This document shows positions 30,201 to 39,700 of a DNA stretch of 64,000 nt, one piece after another. The position numbers were made by a program, and so were the translations under genes. The notes below the pieces were generated by a model. That model ran no database searches and was not told where the DNA came from. It was given only the letters and a program-made list of their open reading frames with translations. The stretch spans positions 186,001 through 250,000 of the forward strand of contig VHIT02000024.1 in the NCBI GenBank assembly GCA_009768925.2. The letters run 5' to 3'. The DNA is from Cryptosporidium bovis. Lineage: Eukaryota > Apicomplexa > Conoidasida > Eucoccidiorida > Cryptosporidiidae. Every line of letters begins with the position of its first letter. Position 1 is the first letter of the stretch.

Positions 30201-31294
30201 AAGGGGAAACTCTTATTAATAATATTAGATATGACGATAAAGTGTACAAATACGGGGTACACGATATGATTATAATTGAATATATTTTTGTATTATTCAG
30301 ATGTAATAAACATAAACAGGCCCTAAGTTATATTGTAAACGTGCTAAATAACATTGAATTTGCAGAAATATACGCAATTGTTTGGAGCATACATTGTAAA
30401 TACCACTTCAACGCAAATAAAAAAAACGAAAATACTGGTTTTAATAACATTGAACTATCAACAAACAATATAAGTGAGAGGATAAATAATACTCATAACA
30501 ATTACAACGATAACAAAAGCGATCGTAATACTAGTTTTAATAAAGCACCATTCTTTTCAGAATTTAGATTTTGGAAAAAGTACGTCGATGATTACTGCGA
30601 TTTAGATAATGTTTCTCGTGAAAAAAATAACTATTCAGACATAAATTCTTGGATGGACATACTTGATATATCCCAAAATGAATTATCATTGGTTTCCTCT
30701 CATGAAAGTGCTTACAATGAAAATGTTATGTTTGATAATAAAAACAATCTAAAAAGCGTCACAGAAGAAATGTCATCTTCTAGTTATAATAGCAACATTC
30801 ATGCATTGAATAAAGTTAAAAAAAATGAAAGTTTAACCATTCTCATAAAGACCCTCGTAGAAGCATGGAAATTAAATAATACTCATATTGACAAAGCAAA
30901 TATATACAAAAATGCTACACTCAAGATACTAAATAAGTATTCCCTTCATTGTGACTTGGATATTCACGACGTCCTTCATATTATTCCAGAAGAATGGCCT
31001 CTTTTAAGTGTTATTGATTTTCTCAAAAAAAGTTTGGTTAAGCATATACACGAAAATAATACTAATTTAGTTTCAACAAATCTATCCGCCATTTCATATC
31101 TTCGTTTTTACGAAAAGTGGGCAAACTTTAGGTCTAATCACATTACAATTACTCAAGATATGATTTGCAACGTTTGTTCACTTAAGCTTGGGAATAAACA
31201 ATGCGCTTTATATCCTAATGGTACATGCATCCACACACATTGTCTTTCCAGTGAATACAATTCCAATTCAAACACTAATCAACACTATAGTTAA
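27224..31294 (+). CDS. VPS39: VPS39/VPS3-type HOPS/CORVET tethering subunit
   Basis: This is a 1356-residue protein. Its N-terminal part (about 1-510) is rich in short beta strands (ITTLCCVPLLGYIYAGTNLG near 21), as in the CNH beta-propeller of VPS39/TGFBRAP1. The middle (about 520-1270) is helical, as in clathrin-heavy-chain repeats, beginning with KQALNLIITYCNNN and KTHCLIGWFEFKN. The C-terminus (about 1312-1340) carries the diagnostic zinc-like motif of the VPS39 family: CNVC, a Leu-Gly, YPNG, then His and Cys. The family tethers late endosomal or vacuolar membranes with Rab proteins; in apicomplexans it serves traffic to secretory organelles. Asn/Asp-rich insertions lengthen it beyond the usual 850-1000 residues. 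HOPS versus CORVET identity cannot be decided. Confidence 0.8.
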   Translation: MRRFDVIPITSEFSENSNVRITTLCCVPLLGYIYAGTNLGDIILYKYNDLEKLNAEGSEYFYTNIDREKIKSSESAVKVRNISQKCKKIDKIFPIISYDTTIGDDLKSKVHIGGIIMCLCDSNLLYIDIGLNGSITLLNKGVTSVSVWKDSYNINGFQTKFCVSTKKKIIFYNTCILGDFIDIDKLLEEQEMGYNSKLVNNLGPGSSFNKNSKIGIDKNILNTNKEFQEEAQISNYSWFGFSVKQKTQNDVDYSNTKSGNLNKIDDHMKSIEFVKVEELPIPSRLASFSENISNIEWCDNWICFVLGNTYFIMDIDDQKISEILSIDQIDDKFRHQIIILPEKEFMLTCQDNLGVFFNFNTLEPCPKSMIQWPSESLTGVVFSQPYLLGSTKSGIIQIYSLNSNIEEPNIKNQKDYVETGFYPNSQGSNTRKNSVGGGNQYSVQTLQLDDEITCVSTGCTCEGLLLASSTKTVPLGPVILVATLSKIYLLVPIPIEESIFELVNRNQRKQALNLIITYCNNNSLLYNSLLFKTHCLIGWFEFKNLNFQSAFNYFKEAHIDPRVILILFWRGLIPVDDIFENSDIQKYEDIYDYASLPWSDIKGTGISEDLTPDLKYHESILRSILRLGKNKRLPDNITQFVQKILCNKAEYNNYGNFVVDFDGDVDKIDEYVYSANDNLKLFILSERNRYPNANSDKNKDAGSNYSIGKIMDTVYMRLIINECNNCIDSHYYDGIVHNNNTLFSLLDIGNDTNRGTENLILTEFDLNKYEDFLISNGRYDILAILLSRKSMYLKSLEILEDLINSTESGDHNVENVLDEFTKENSKYINIYIIIYKILFHMCYSDNTPMHVQANLLKRYSRYILDKQEITNIEDLFTVKPIEKYPLTIDEVLNLFNYFGDKLSSKLTKSYLEKIISRQDNIEIRHKINLIEIYINDIYNLESNFNYEIGSSIKECSALDFGDEILSSSYYLLFTDKYKPSKLLLILEEIDCFEGETLINNIRYDDKVYKYGVHDMIIIEYIFVLFRCNKHKQALSYIVNVLNNIEFAEIYAIVWSIHCKYHFNANKKNENTGFNNIELSTNNISERINNTHNNYNDNKSDRNTSFNKAPFFSEFRFWKKYVDDYCDLDNVSREKNNYSDINSWMDILDISQNELSLVSSHESAYNENVMFDNKNNLKSVTEEMSSSSYNSNIHALNKVKKNESLTILIKTLVEAWKLNNTHIDKANIYKNATLKILNKYSLHCDLDIHDVLHIIPEEWPLLSVIDFLKKSLVKHIHENNTNLVSTNLSAISYLRFYEKWANFRSNHITITQDMICNVCSLKLGNKQCALYPNGTCIHTHCLSSEYNSNSNTNQHYS

Positions 31295-31355
31295 ACTGGC
31301 TCAGTTTTATTAATATTACTGTTATTTGTCACTTCTTTTATCAACATTTCTCGTC

Positions 31356-31421
31356 TGCATGCATAATTAAATACGTCATTTTATTTTCCCTGCATATGCA
31401 TATTAAATTAGTTTGGCGCCA
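31356..31421. promoter_or_regulatory. AP2-like and E2F-like motifs upstream of SNU23
   Basis: TGCATGCA at 31356-31363 and TTTGGCGCCA at 31412-31421 lie 165 and 107 bp upstream of the SNU23 ATG, in a 233 bp gap. A further TGCATATGCA-like sequence lies at about 31391. This repeats the pairing seen upstream of VPS39. Confidence 0.5.
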
Positions 31422-31527
31422 CTAGGATATATTTTCATTGTCTCACTTATCTTTCCATTATATTCAAGTGTGTTTATTTGTAGATGCAGACAGTTAAAGT
31501 TTAAATTGACAGGTTTATGCACAAAAG

Positions 31528-32097
31528 ATGGCAGATAAAGTTGATAATCTCGGAAGGAAGGTGTGGGACAAAGAATTTTATAGCATGAGTAAAGAAGAAA
31601 GAGATAGAATTAGAGGATTGGATTTAGATGATGGCAAAAACAAGAGTGTAAATTATACGAAAGACGAAATTAAAAGAAAAAGAGAGACTTACTTAGATTT
31701 GTCTCGTGGAATAAGTGTTAAGAAGATAACAAAAGATAACTCAGCAATAAATATCAATGGAGCTAAAAACGTTGGCAATATCAACTCGGTTGAAGAAAAA
31801 GAGACGAGTGGCTACTGGTGTGAGCTCTGTAAGTTACTATTTAACGATTCACATTCTTGGGTAAATCATATAAATAGTTTAAAACACAATCAAAAGGTCG
31901 GTACGAGCCTATTTATAGAAAAAAGATCACTTGACGAGGTTAAACAACATCTTGATGAATTAATTGAAAAGTACGATAGTGATGGAAAATTGATAGAGAA
32001 AAAGAATGGAGACGACTGTGATGAAAATAACTTTCACTGTACTGAGACTGAAAATGCAGAACTTTTAAAATATGATTTTCCAACAAATTTTGTTTGA
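31528..32097 (+). CDS. ZMAT2: Spliceosomal U4/U6.U5 protein SNU23/ZMAT2
   Basis: This 189-residue protein begins with a VWDKEFYSMSKEERDRIRG element (12-30), matching the ZMAT2/Snu23 N-terminus. RKRETYLDLSRG (about 50-61) follows, then a U1-type C2H2 zinc finger at 98-120 (C98, C101, H114, H120; WCELCKLLFNDSHSWVNHI), and GTSLFIEKRSLDEVKQHLDE after it. This order and these blocks define the tri-snRNP subunit Snu23, which helps activate the spliceosome at the 5' splice site. It is close to the usual family length. The stop lies only 23 bp from the stop of the convergent SNARE gene. Confidence 0.9.
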   Translation: MADKVDNLGRKVWDKEFYSMSKEERDRIRGLDLDDGKNKSVNYTKDEIKRKRETYLDLSRGISVKKITKDNSAININGAKNVGNINSVEEKETSGYWCELCKLLFNDSHSWVNHINSLKHNQKVGTSLFIEKRSLDEVKQHLDELIEKYDSDGKLIEKKNGDDCDENNFHCTETENAELLKYDFPTNFV

Positions 32098-32120
32098 TAT
32101 TAAAACTAATATTTTAATGT

Positions 32121-33044
32121 TTAAAAAACATTCAAGTATTTATTTCCAAATAATATGTTATATATATACGCGATTGCTATTATTACTGTTAATGTCGCAA
32201 TGCTTGCTAATATAAATGTATACCTCATATTTTTCCACCAAAACTTATTTTTTACTTTAGTCGATTCATTCAAAAACGCACCTGTTTCAACTTCAAGTAC
32301 TTCAACTTGATTGTCTAAGCTTTCTAATATGCCCTTTTTCCGATTTTAATTAAATAACTAACATCAAATATTGTATGTAAAGACTTACTTTATTTTGAAT
32401 AATGATGTTGATGTTATCTTTTACTGCTGTTTTTATTTCCTCGACGTTGTTTTCCAGTCTAATAATTTTGTCAAATTGTTTATAATCGTCGAATCTTGTT
32501 ATCATCTCTTTAACGCTCTGTTTGTAATCTTTAATTGAATTTAACAAGTTGGTTCTGAGCTCATTCATGTCGTTTATTTTTTCTATTCTAGAAGTTAACT
32601 GGTTTAACTCCTTTAAATATTCATATATTATTCTTTCAGGATACTCTTTGTGTGTACAACAAACTGAGTACGATATTTCACTATCTTCGAGTTGTGGCGT
32701 CCAGATATACAAGGTCCAATTGCATTCTTCAATTTCTATTTCCTTTTTTATCCTCGAATTTTTCCTTACACTTGCATTAACTAGTTCTGATTTAAATACA
32801 TTATCTATCTTTAAATGCACGACATATATTTTAATTTTGAACGGGTAATTACAATTTAATGAACATATAAGTTAATTAGTCTGTCAAATTCTCTTTCATT
32901 AATAATATAATTTCTTACCTCGTCTTTTATAATGCTTGAAATTCTGTCGTACCAAGAGAATATTATTAGCCCATTATCAATCAAACCTACTCCAGTGAAC
33001 ACTAAATTCTTATTTTGTTTCGGGAAATCTCTGATTTTTAACAT
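32121..33044 (-). CDS. Longin-type R-SNARE, three exons
   Basis: The exons are 32919-33044, 32389-32808 and 32121-32333. The introns are 32809-32918 (GTAAGA..TTTAAAG, 110 bases) and 32334-32388 (GTAAGT..AAAAAG, 55 bases). All junctions are phase 0 and give 252 residues. Exons 1-2 form a longin-like fold (VGLIDNGLIIFSWYD, then WTLYIW and PERIIYEYLKELNQL). A SNARE motif runs from VEEIKTAVKDNINI into exon 3 and reaches a WWKN, followed by a transmembrane segment (YTFILASIATLTVIIAIAYI). The match to VAMP2 around the splice junction is gapless, which supports the model. The zero-layer residue, normally Arg, is Asn (IIIQN). This is a vesicle SNARE of the VAMP/Sec22 class. The first intron's acceptor is less sure. 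Confidence 0.75.
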
Positions 33045-33550
33045 TTTAATAAAAATTTTAAATATTAGTAACTTTTATATTGTTATTTTAATTTGTGTAT
33101 GCACTTTTTTTCTCGTCATGTTTACCGAATCAAATTCATTAAAAAAATAATCCACATTTTCATACATATTTTTGCATTTATACCCGTACCCTAAAAGGTG
33201 TAATGTTTGATTTTTTTATCACCTTTACAAAAACATTATTATTTTATTACAGATACATATACGCGAATTTTAGGATAAAGTATTATTCAGATATATATTA
33301 AATTAACGTTTATTTTATCTTATTTTTCTGGTTCTCCATGTTCAGATAATTACTTGTATCTGATACCACAACATGCAATTTTTAACTCAAAATTTTTAAT
33401 TGTCAGACTATTTAAAATATAAACTCATTTGCGGTACTCGGGGTATATTTAAAGGGGAATAACATAAAATACATAGTAACCGTAAATATAATACACAGAC
33501 AATACCAACCGAATCTCAATATAGACGAAAAACAAGGGAAACAAGATAAG
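33045..33550. other. Divergent promoter region
   Basis: This 506 bp region separates the R-SNARE and the SCOC-like gene. It is AT-rich with poly(T) runs. No GGCGC or TGCATGCA motif and no gene are seen. Confidence 0.4.
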
Positions 33551-33846
33551 ATGGATGAAAACAATAATATAGTTGAGACTGCAGTAGAGTCGGGAGACGA
33601 AGACAACAGGACCAAGGAGGAAATAATTGAAAGTATACTTAAACTTCAGAACGAGCTATCTGGTATGTTTGTAGTCATTTTAAAATATTTAAATTAATAC
33701 AGATTATTATTATGCGTTATTTTTCTTTGTTTTTCATAGATTTGAAAAAGGAACTAGATAGGTTAGAAAATGATAATAAAATGCTCAACGAAGAAAGAAA
33801 TCGTCTAGAGGTTGAGTTGAATGAAATAAATGATAACAAGTGTTAA
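33551..33846 (+). CDS. Short coiled-coil protein (SCOC-like), two exons
   Basis: This small gene is too short to be obvious. Exon 1 is 33551-33662 and exon 2 is 33740-33846, separated by a 77-base intron (GTATGT at the start, TTTTTCATAG at the end). The phase-1 junction restores a continuous heptad pattern. It encodes 72 residues: an acidic N-terminus, then a coiled coil (IIESILKLQNELSDLKKELD onward) that resembles mammalian SCOC, a Golgi/ARL-binding short coiled-coil protein. Its stop codon (33844-33846) overlaps the stop of the RRP9 gene on the other strand (33843-33845). The gene is well supported; the SCOC analogy is weaker because coiled coils resemble one another. Confidence 0.7.
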
Positions 33847-35099
33847 TATTCTAGAGGTATAATAAATATTCCATTTTTTGATCCTCTAATAGTATCCCAT
33901 CTTCCAAGTCTATGCTCTTGACCAATAGCAGTAACAATGAACTTGTCGGAAATGAACATGTCATTTACAAATCCCTTAATAGAAATCTCATCTACTAAAG
34001 TGAGTTGATTATTGAAAAATTTCCACGCTTTAATGTATTCGTCGGAGCCTCCAGTAAAAAATAAATCAGAAAAAGGAACGCTTTTTATACAGGTTATTCC
34101 ACTATTATGCAAATTATTAACAGTTAGCAGTGGTTTTTTTTTAAGTTGAGACCATATATTTAAATTACCATTCTGTTGGCCAGTTATATAATTCATGTTA
34201 TTTAGACAAGAAACAGAATCTATGGGAGATTCGATTGCTGATTTGTTACCACCAGAGTTATTTGAATAGAATATAAGATGAGAGTCAGAAGACAATTTCC
34301 AAAGTCTGCAAGTATTATCTTCACTGCCTGTGAATGGACGATCTTTAACCGCGATGTCACAACATGTAATTTTGTTTGTGTGACCATAGTAGGTATTCAT
34401 ATGTGTTCTGGTAGTTAAACTCCATATTTTGACGGTTTTATCATATGACACGGATATTATCTGTTCCATATCCGAATTAGGTTCACAAACAAGGCCTGTA
34501 ATGGTGTCACTATGTCCATGTAATTTATCTACGCAATCTTTAACCCTTTGATCCCAAATCCTAATAACCCTGTCCTCACCGGCACTACATACTAGATTGG
34601 TTTCATTATGAAAACATATACTTTTAACTTGCTCAAAATGTCCTCCACAATTAAAATCTTTTCTTGAACCGGGAAATATCGTCTTTTTTCCCGTTTCTAT
34701 ATCCCATTTTATAATTGCACAATCTTTGCCTCCCGTATAAACAATATTGCTGTCGTTGCTGTCTACCGTTAAACATGTAGGACTTAGTTTGTGACCTTTA
34801 TAAAAAGTAGATTTGCTTTTTAATATATTTATATTACCTGCTATTTTCTTTTCCAGTACTTTACCTTCCAGTGCTGTTAGCTTCTCTTTTTTTTGCTCAT
34901 CGTCCAACAAATCTATTTTTTTTAAATATTTTCTCGCCAAAAATATTTTCCTCTCATCTATATTTTGGAAAAAGTCGTCGTTTTCCAACTCCGAACCTGT
35001 GCTTAAATCTTCACTACCATTGCCTCCAAAATGTTCATCCTCCTCATCGGAAGAGCAAATTTCGTCGTTTATATTTCTCGCGTCATATTTTCTTTTCAT
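33843..35099 (-). CDS. RRP9: U3 snoRNP WD40 protein RRP9/U3-55K
   Basis: This 418-residue protein has a charged acidic N-terminus (about 1-35), a linker helix and then WD40 repeats from about residue 100 onward. Repeats are visible at GHKLSPTCLTVDSNDSNIVY, GHFEQVKSICFHNETNLVCS, GHSDTITGLV and GHTNKITCCD, each closing in WD or WK. The order, the SKDFNCGGHFEQ insertion and the KDCAIIKWDIETGKK repeat match RRP9, which binds the U3 snoRNA box B/C and is needed for early 18S rRNA processing in the nucleolus. The length is close to the family norm. It converges on the SCOC-like gene with overlapping stops. Confidence 0.85.
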   Translation of the reverse strand: MKRKYDARNINDEICSSDEEDEHFGGNGSEDLSTGSELENDDFFQNIDERKIFLARKYLKKIDLLDDEQKKEKLTALEGKVLEKKIAGNINILKSKSTFYKGHKLSPTCLTVDSNDSNIVYTGGKDCAIIKWDIETGKKTIFPGSRKDFNCGGHFEQVKSICFHNETNLVCSAGEDRVIRIWDQRVKDCVDKLHGHSDTITGLVCEPNSDMEQIISVSYDKTVKIWSLTTRTHMNTYYGHTNKITCCDIAVKDRPFTGSEDNTCRLWKLSSDSHLIFYSNNSGGNKSAIESPIDSVSCLNNMNYITGQQNGNLNIWSQLKKKPLLTVNNLHNSGITCIKSVPFSDLFFTGGSDEYIKAWKFFNNQLTLVDEISIKGFVNDMFISDKFIVTAIGQEHRLGRWDTIRGSKNGIFIIPLEY

Positions 35100-35849
35100 T
35101 ATCTTAATTTTGTAAATTTATTTATATACATATAATTACGTACTCTTCCTTTCACCAATCTATTTATTAAAATATCAGTTATATATTACACCTACCGAGC
35201 AACCCAAGGTAAATTAAATGTAAAACAATATCCTACCTATTTTCACTCTATTCTTGATGAAAAAAATTAATGATTACTTTTTGTTACCTTTCTTTAAACT
35301 TTTCTCGTAAACTTGACATTTTCTCTTTGAAAGAGCGCCACATACGTTTGCAACGTATTGCCCGATACCTAATACCGTTGCATTTTGATACTAACCTTTC
35401 CTTCTCGCGCGGTAAAATTAATCACAAAATAATCTTAGTGGAGAATTAAAGCGAAAAATAAAAATATGAAGATAGAAATAGTGAATGTGGGCTTTTGGGT
35501 TTAAAACAGATACGAATGCACTTATTTAAGATGGATATTAGTGATTGTGACAGACCTCTTGTTTATTTTTTGTCTAGAATAAATTTCACAGTTTTTAATT
35601 TTACTGTGCAAATTTTTGTCAGACCTACCTGGAACTGTCCCACACTTTTGAATTTATTTGTGCAAAATAATGAGAAATGAAAACAGGATAAAAGAAAAGT
35701 ACAATTTAAAGAGCGACAAAATAAAATAAGGCCTTTTTAAATAGTAAATTGTATATTTTTTTAATTAATGGTGTTGTATTTGAATGTCTTTGTGGTTTTT
35801 AGTTTGGTTAGAAAGTTTAAGCAAGAATAGAAGAGCCATTTAGACAGTG
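35100..35849. other. Divergent promoter region
   Basis: This 750 bp region separates RRP9 and the unknown gene at 35850. It has GC-rich bits (GAGCGCCACATACG near 35332 and CTCGCGCGGTAAAA near 35404) that may be E2F-like half-sites. A 61-residue frame at 35495-35680 has no homology and looks accidental. Confidence 0.45.
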
Positions 35850-36782
35850 ATGAATGTTTACAAAAATAAAGAAGAAACGCCAAGAGGATTAGAGCCTCTG
35901 CTCCATTCAAGAAAGAATTCTCGTTCAAATTTGATAGAAAAAGGTAAATTTTCCGGTGGTATAAATGAGAAAAATAGCAAAGATACGTCAGAAAGTGATA
36001 ATGAGGATGATGTACCATTTATAATTTATTCTGAAAGGATAAAAATAGATTGGCCAATATTTATATTTGAAAAAGAGGATAAATTCGAAGAAATATGCAG
36101 TCAAAGCGAGAAAGATGCAGAAATATCGATAGATGTCATAAGATTTGAGGGTAAACACGATAAGCAAACCCAGTGCGAGACTAATTTGTCAAATATAATA
36201 AATATGTTAATTTTAAGGTTAAAGAGTGTGAGAATTAACTTACTTCCTGGATTTGCGAGAAAATACATTTACAATCGCGACTCAAACGCATTAGAGTTTA
36301 GGTTTAAGTTAGTGAGTAAGGAAGCAAGTGGCGTCAAAGACAAAGTAATCATTGATTTAGTAGTAAGAGACAGATTGGATGAGCTCTTAACAAATATTGA
36401 AAATGAAAAAATGGACAGAACAATAAGTACAAATTACTCACTTAAAAAGAACTATGGAAAGGATAAAACAAATTTAAGACAGTATAGTATAAATATATAT
36501 AAAAATATTAACGAAAGAATACAGTTAGTTAAAGATACATTATTACGCGAAGCAAACAAAAATGAGGATAGCAAGATGTTTGAGGTGTATATAGAAAAAG
36601 AGGTAGATAGAAATAGAATTATGCTTTGTAAATCTGATATATATTTTAATAGTGAAAAAATTTACACTATTAATAAATGTGGAGGAGTGAAGGTTTTTGG
36701 AGAGATAAATGACGTAATTAATAGTAAAAATCCTAATTACATAAGTACATTGGGATATGTACAATTATATATTCGAAAGTAA
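35850..36782 (+). CDS. Unknown protein
   Basis: This 310-residue protein has no recognised domain. Its N-terminal 60 residues are Ser/Asn/Asp-rich. The rest is mixed-charge and probably alternates helices and strands, with hydrophobic runs such as NMLILRLKSVRINLLPGFAR. There is no signal peptide. The annotated frame begins with GTG at 35847; I start at the ATG one codon downstream, at 35850. The stop is only 4 bp from the stop of the guanylyl-cyclase gene on the other strand, an extreme packing. No function is inferred. Confidence 0.75.
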   Translation: MNVYKNKEETPRGLEPLLHSRKNSRSNLIEKGKFSGGINEKNSKDTSESDNEDDVPFIIYSERIKIDWPIFIFEKEDKFEEICSQSEKDAEISIDVIRFEGKHDKQTQCETNLSNIINMLILRLKSVRINLLPGFARKYIYNRDSNALEFRFKLVSKEASGVKDKVIIDLVVRDRLDELLTNIENEKMDRTISTNYSLKKNYGKDKTNLRQYSINIYKNINERIQLVKDTLLREANKNEDSKMFEVYIEKEVDRNRIMLCKSDIYFNSEKIYTINKCGGVKVFGEINDVINSKNPNYISTLGYVQLYIRK

Positions 36783-36786
36783 CTTG

Positions 36787-39700
36787 TTAATTTTTTAAGT
36801 TGTGTTGAAGAATGCTTCTTTTAATGATATTTGAAACATTTTTAGAATTCGAAAAAGTGTTCACTTTAAGTTGGATATTTTTTCTCATTTTTGTTCTATA
36901 CATATCTATATTTTGTTTTTTAATCAAAACGCTTCCAATGTAGTTAAATTTAAATAAATGACCAAAATTTGTATTTAAGACATCATAAAGTTGTCCTGAA
37001 ATAGTAATATTTCCAGGAGAACCACATGATTCCATTTTATTTCCTATGATAATATCGTGGCCCCATACCTCATATCTAATTCTAGAGCTTCCCACAATTC
37101 CACCTATGCATTCACCATAGTGCAAACCAATTCTCATATTTAGATTCGGAATGCTTAATCTTTCCCTAATGATGGATATCTTATCTAACATATCATGGGC
37201 CATTGCAACGCTTCTTCTAGCACCTTCCTCTGGAGAATAACCTTGCATATTACACATTTTGAATTTTTTAATTAATTCAATATTTCTTTGATTTGTTATA
37301 CTACAACTTGAATTAACATTCGAAAGACTAACTGAATTGTCTTGAGATGAATGAGAATCCGTACATTTTTCAAAATAGTCTCTGCTGCAATTTTTTTCTC
37401 CGTTGTTACTAACATTAAGTTCATTAAAACAGTTTGTAGCTAAATTGTTACCATTTATACCTTCTAAACCAGTTGTTGATGTATTGCTGTTCAAATAAAC
37501 TGAAGAGTTTTTAATTTTTTCCATTATTTCTTCATTTATATCAACCTCTGGTTCGCTCATTGCAATGTAAGCATCTCCTATTGTAAATAACTTAAACAAT
37601 CCAAATTTAGATAAAGATTCATCAAATTGAGCATAAAGAGTACTTAACATACAAACAACATTTTCAGCTTCTACAGACATTGCCCATTGAGTAAAACCAC
37701 ATATATCAGAAAATATAAACGTAACATTTTTATGTATATATGCTGACTTTAACTTGTCTTCTTGAAAGTCAATTAATACTTTTTTTGGAAGCATAGTTAT
37801 TAATAATTCTTGAGCCTTTTTTTCATAATTACCGGCTATTAAGGAACTATAATATATAGTTCTTCCAGTTCTTTCTCTCAAATAAGCTGCTATTATATTT
37901 ATAAGCAATGATATTACATACACTGTCATGCCTTCAATATTGATATTTATTCTCGTTAATACAATTGTGGCCAGTATAAACAATATTAATAAATCAAATA
38001 GTATTATATATCTAAATAATAATCCTGCATTATGATGCACTGTCACAAGTAATAGTAATTCAATTATCTCTTCATCACACCAAAGGGATATTGAATTTTT
38101 AACCATTGTAAACTGCCAAAGTATAGTGAGCATTAATATAGAAGCTCCTCCTGCCAATACTGCATTTAAAAATAATATTGGACCACCTATGTGTCTCTGA
38201 TTCTCATAATTCATTTGTTTCTGACTATCATTGCTTCTGTTATTCTTGTTTTCAACAATTATACTACTATTGCTCATTATTGCAGAAGGTTCGTCATAAA
38301 AATCCTTGTTATCGCTCGCAGAGTAATTTGTATTCCTAAATTGATGACTCGTATAGTTGCTAAATAATACCAACCATGAAAGCAATATTGATGAAATGTA
38401 TACTATTCTAACGGTCCAAAGTATACGAAAATTAGATCCGTCATCATTTTTTGATGATTCACATGGCAATACAGAATATATAAGCGTTTGCAATACCAAT
38501 GTAACGACAACTATAACTAAACTTTCTTCAATTGTTTTCAAGGTTGTATAATTCGAATAATAATATAATAAATACTTTTGCTCTATGTTATTGTTTCTAA
38601 AACATAACGTCATATCCATTAAATTGGCTATTTTTATTTTAGTTATCACTTGATCATTTTCCTTATCACTTTTTTTAACACTTGATTTCTTGGATTTTTC
38701 AGTATTACTATTGCTTTCAAGGTCATTCTTTAAAATTGATGGTAGTAAAGATAACTTAAAAGTCGTGTAATTACTGTTATATTCGTTTAAAACGTCAAAA
38801 TCAGGATACAATTTAATAACATAGTCACCAACTTGAACAGAATTAACGCCTTTTCCTCTTATTTTTTCTTTACTTATTAATGTGAAATTAGGATATGCAG
38901 ACCCTATAACACTTTCTAATATATATGTATCCATTATACCCTTACCCTTTACAAATGAACGCCTTTCTCGCCATTTGAATACTGTTACATCTTTTATTAT
39001 GTTATATGTAGAGGATGAAACTTGTATTTTAGTCGGATCACATAATGATTTCATTCTACTTGCAGTATTTACTGTGTCGCCAAATAATGCATATTGTGGC
39101 TTGTTTTTCCCAACCACACCTGATATGACTTTCCCAGAATGTATCCCTATTTTTAATTTAAGCTGTTTTAAACGTAACTCGCTCTCTTTTAAAATTATAT
39201 CTCCATTGAAACTGCCTTTATTATTTATATTAACATTAGTGTTATTATCATTTTCATTATTATTTGTCGGTATCTCGAAAAATATTGTTGATGATATTTT
39301 ATGCATCCTCAATCCAAATCGCAACAGGTTAATCAAGTCTGTAAGTGATTTTTTATTTATTTTATCTTCATTATCGGAGCTATTATTTGGATGTCTTTCA
39401 TTTTGCTTGCCCTTTATTTTGTTTTTGTCAAGATACCCATCTTCATCTTCACTGTTGTACGGATCTAAACAAGAAGCGATTAGATAAGTTTCAAAAACTG
39501 TTTCTATCTTTGTACAGTTGTATTTGTCTATTAGACAATCTAATATAAGAAAGAATTTGTCCAATAGAGATACAAGCTTTGTTGGTTGCAATACTTCAAC
39601 AATGCTTTGAAAATCGTATATATCACAAAATAATACTGATACAATGCCTCTATCTTCAACACCATTTTTATAGTAATTTACTGATTTTGTTATATTATTA

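Noticed and set aside
35495-35680. 61-residue plus-strand frame
   Set aside because: No ATG context, no homology and position in a divergent promoter region.
38882-39487. 201-residue plus-strand frame opposite the guanylyl cyclase
   Set aside because: It is the antisense shadow of the C1 cyclase domain, with no independent support.
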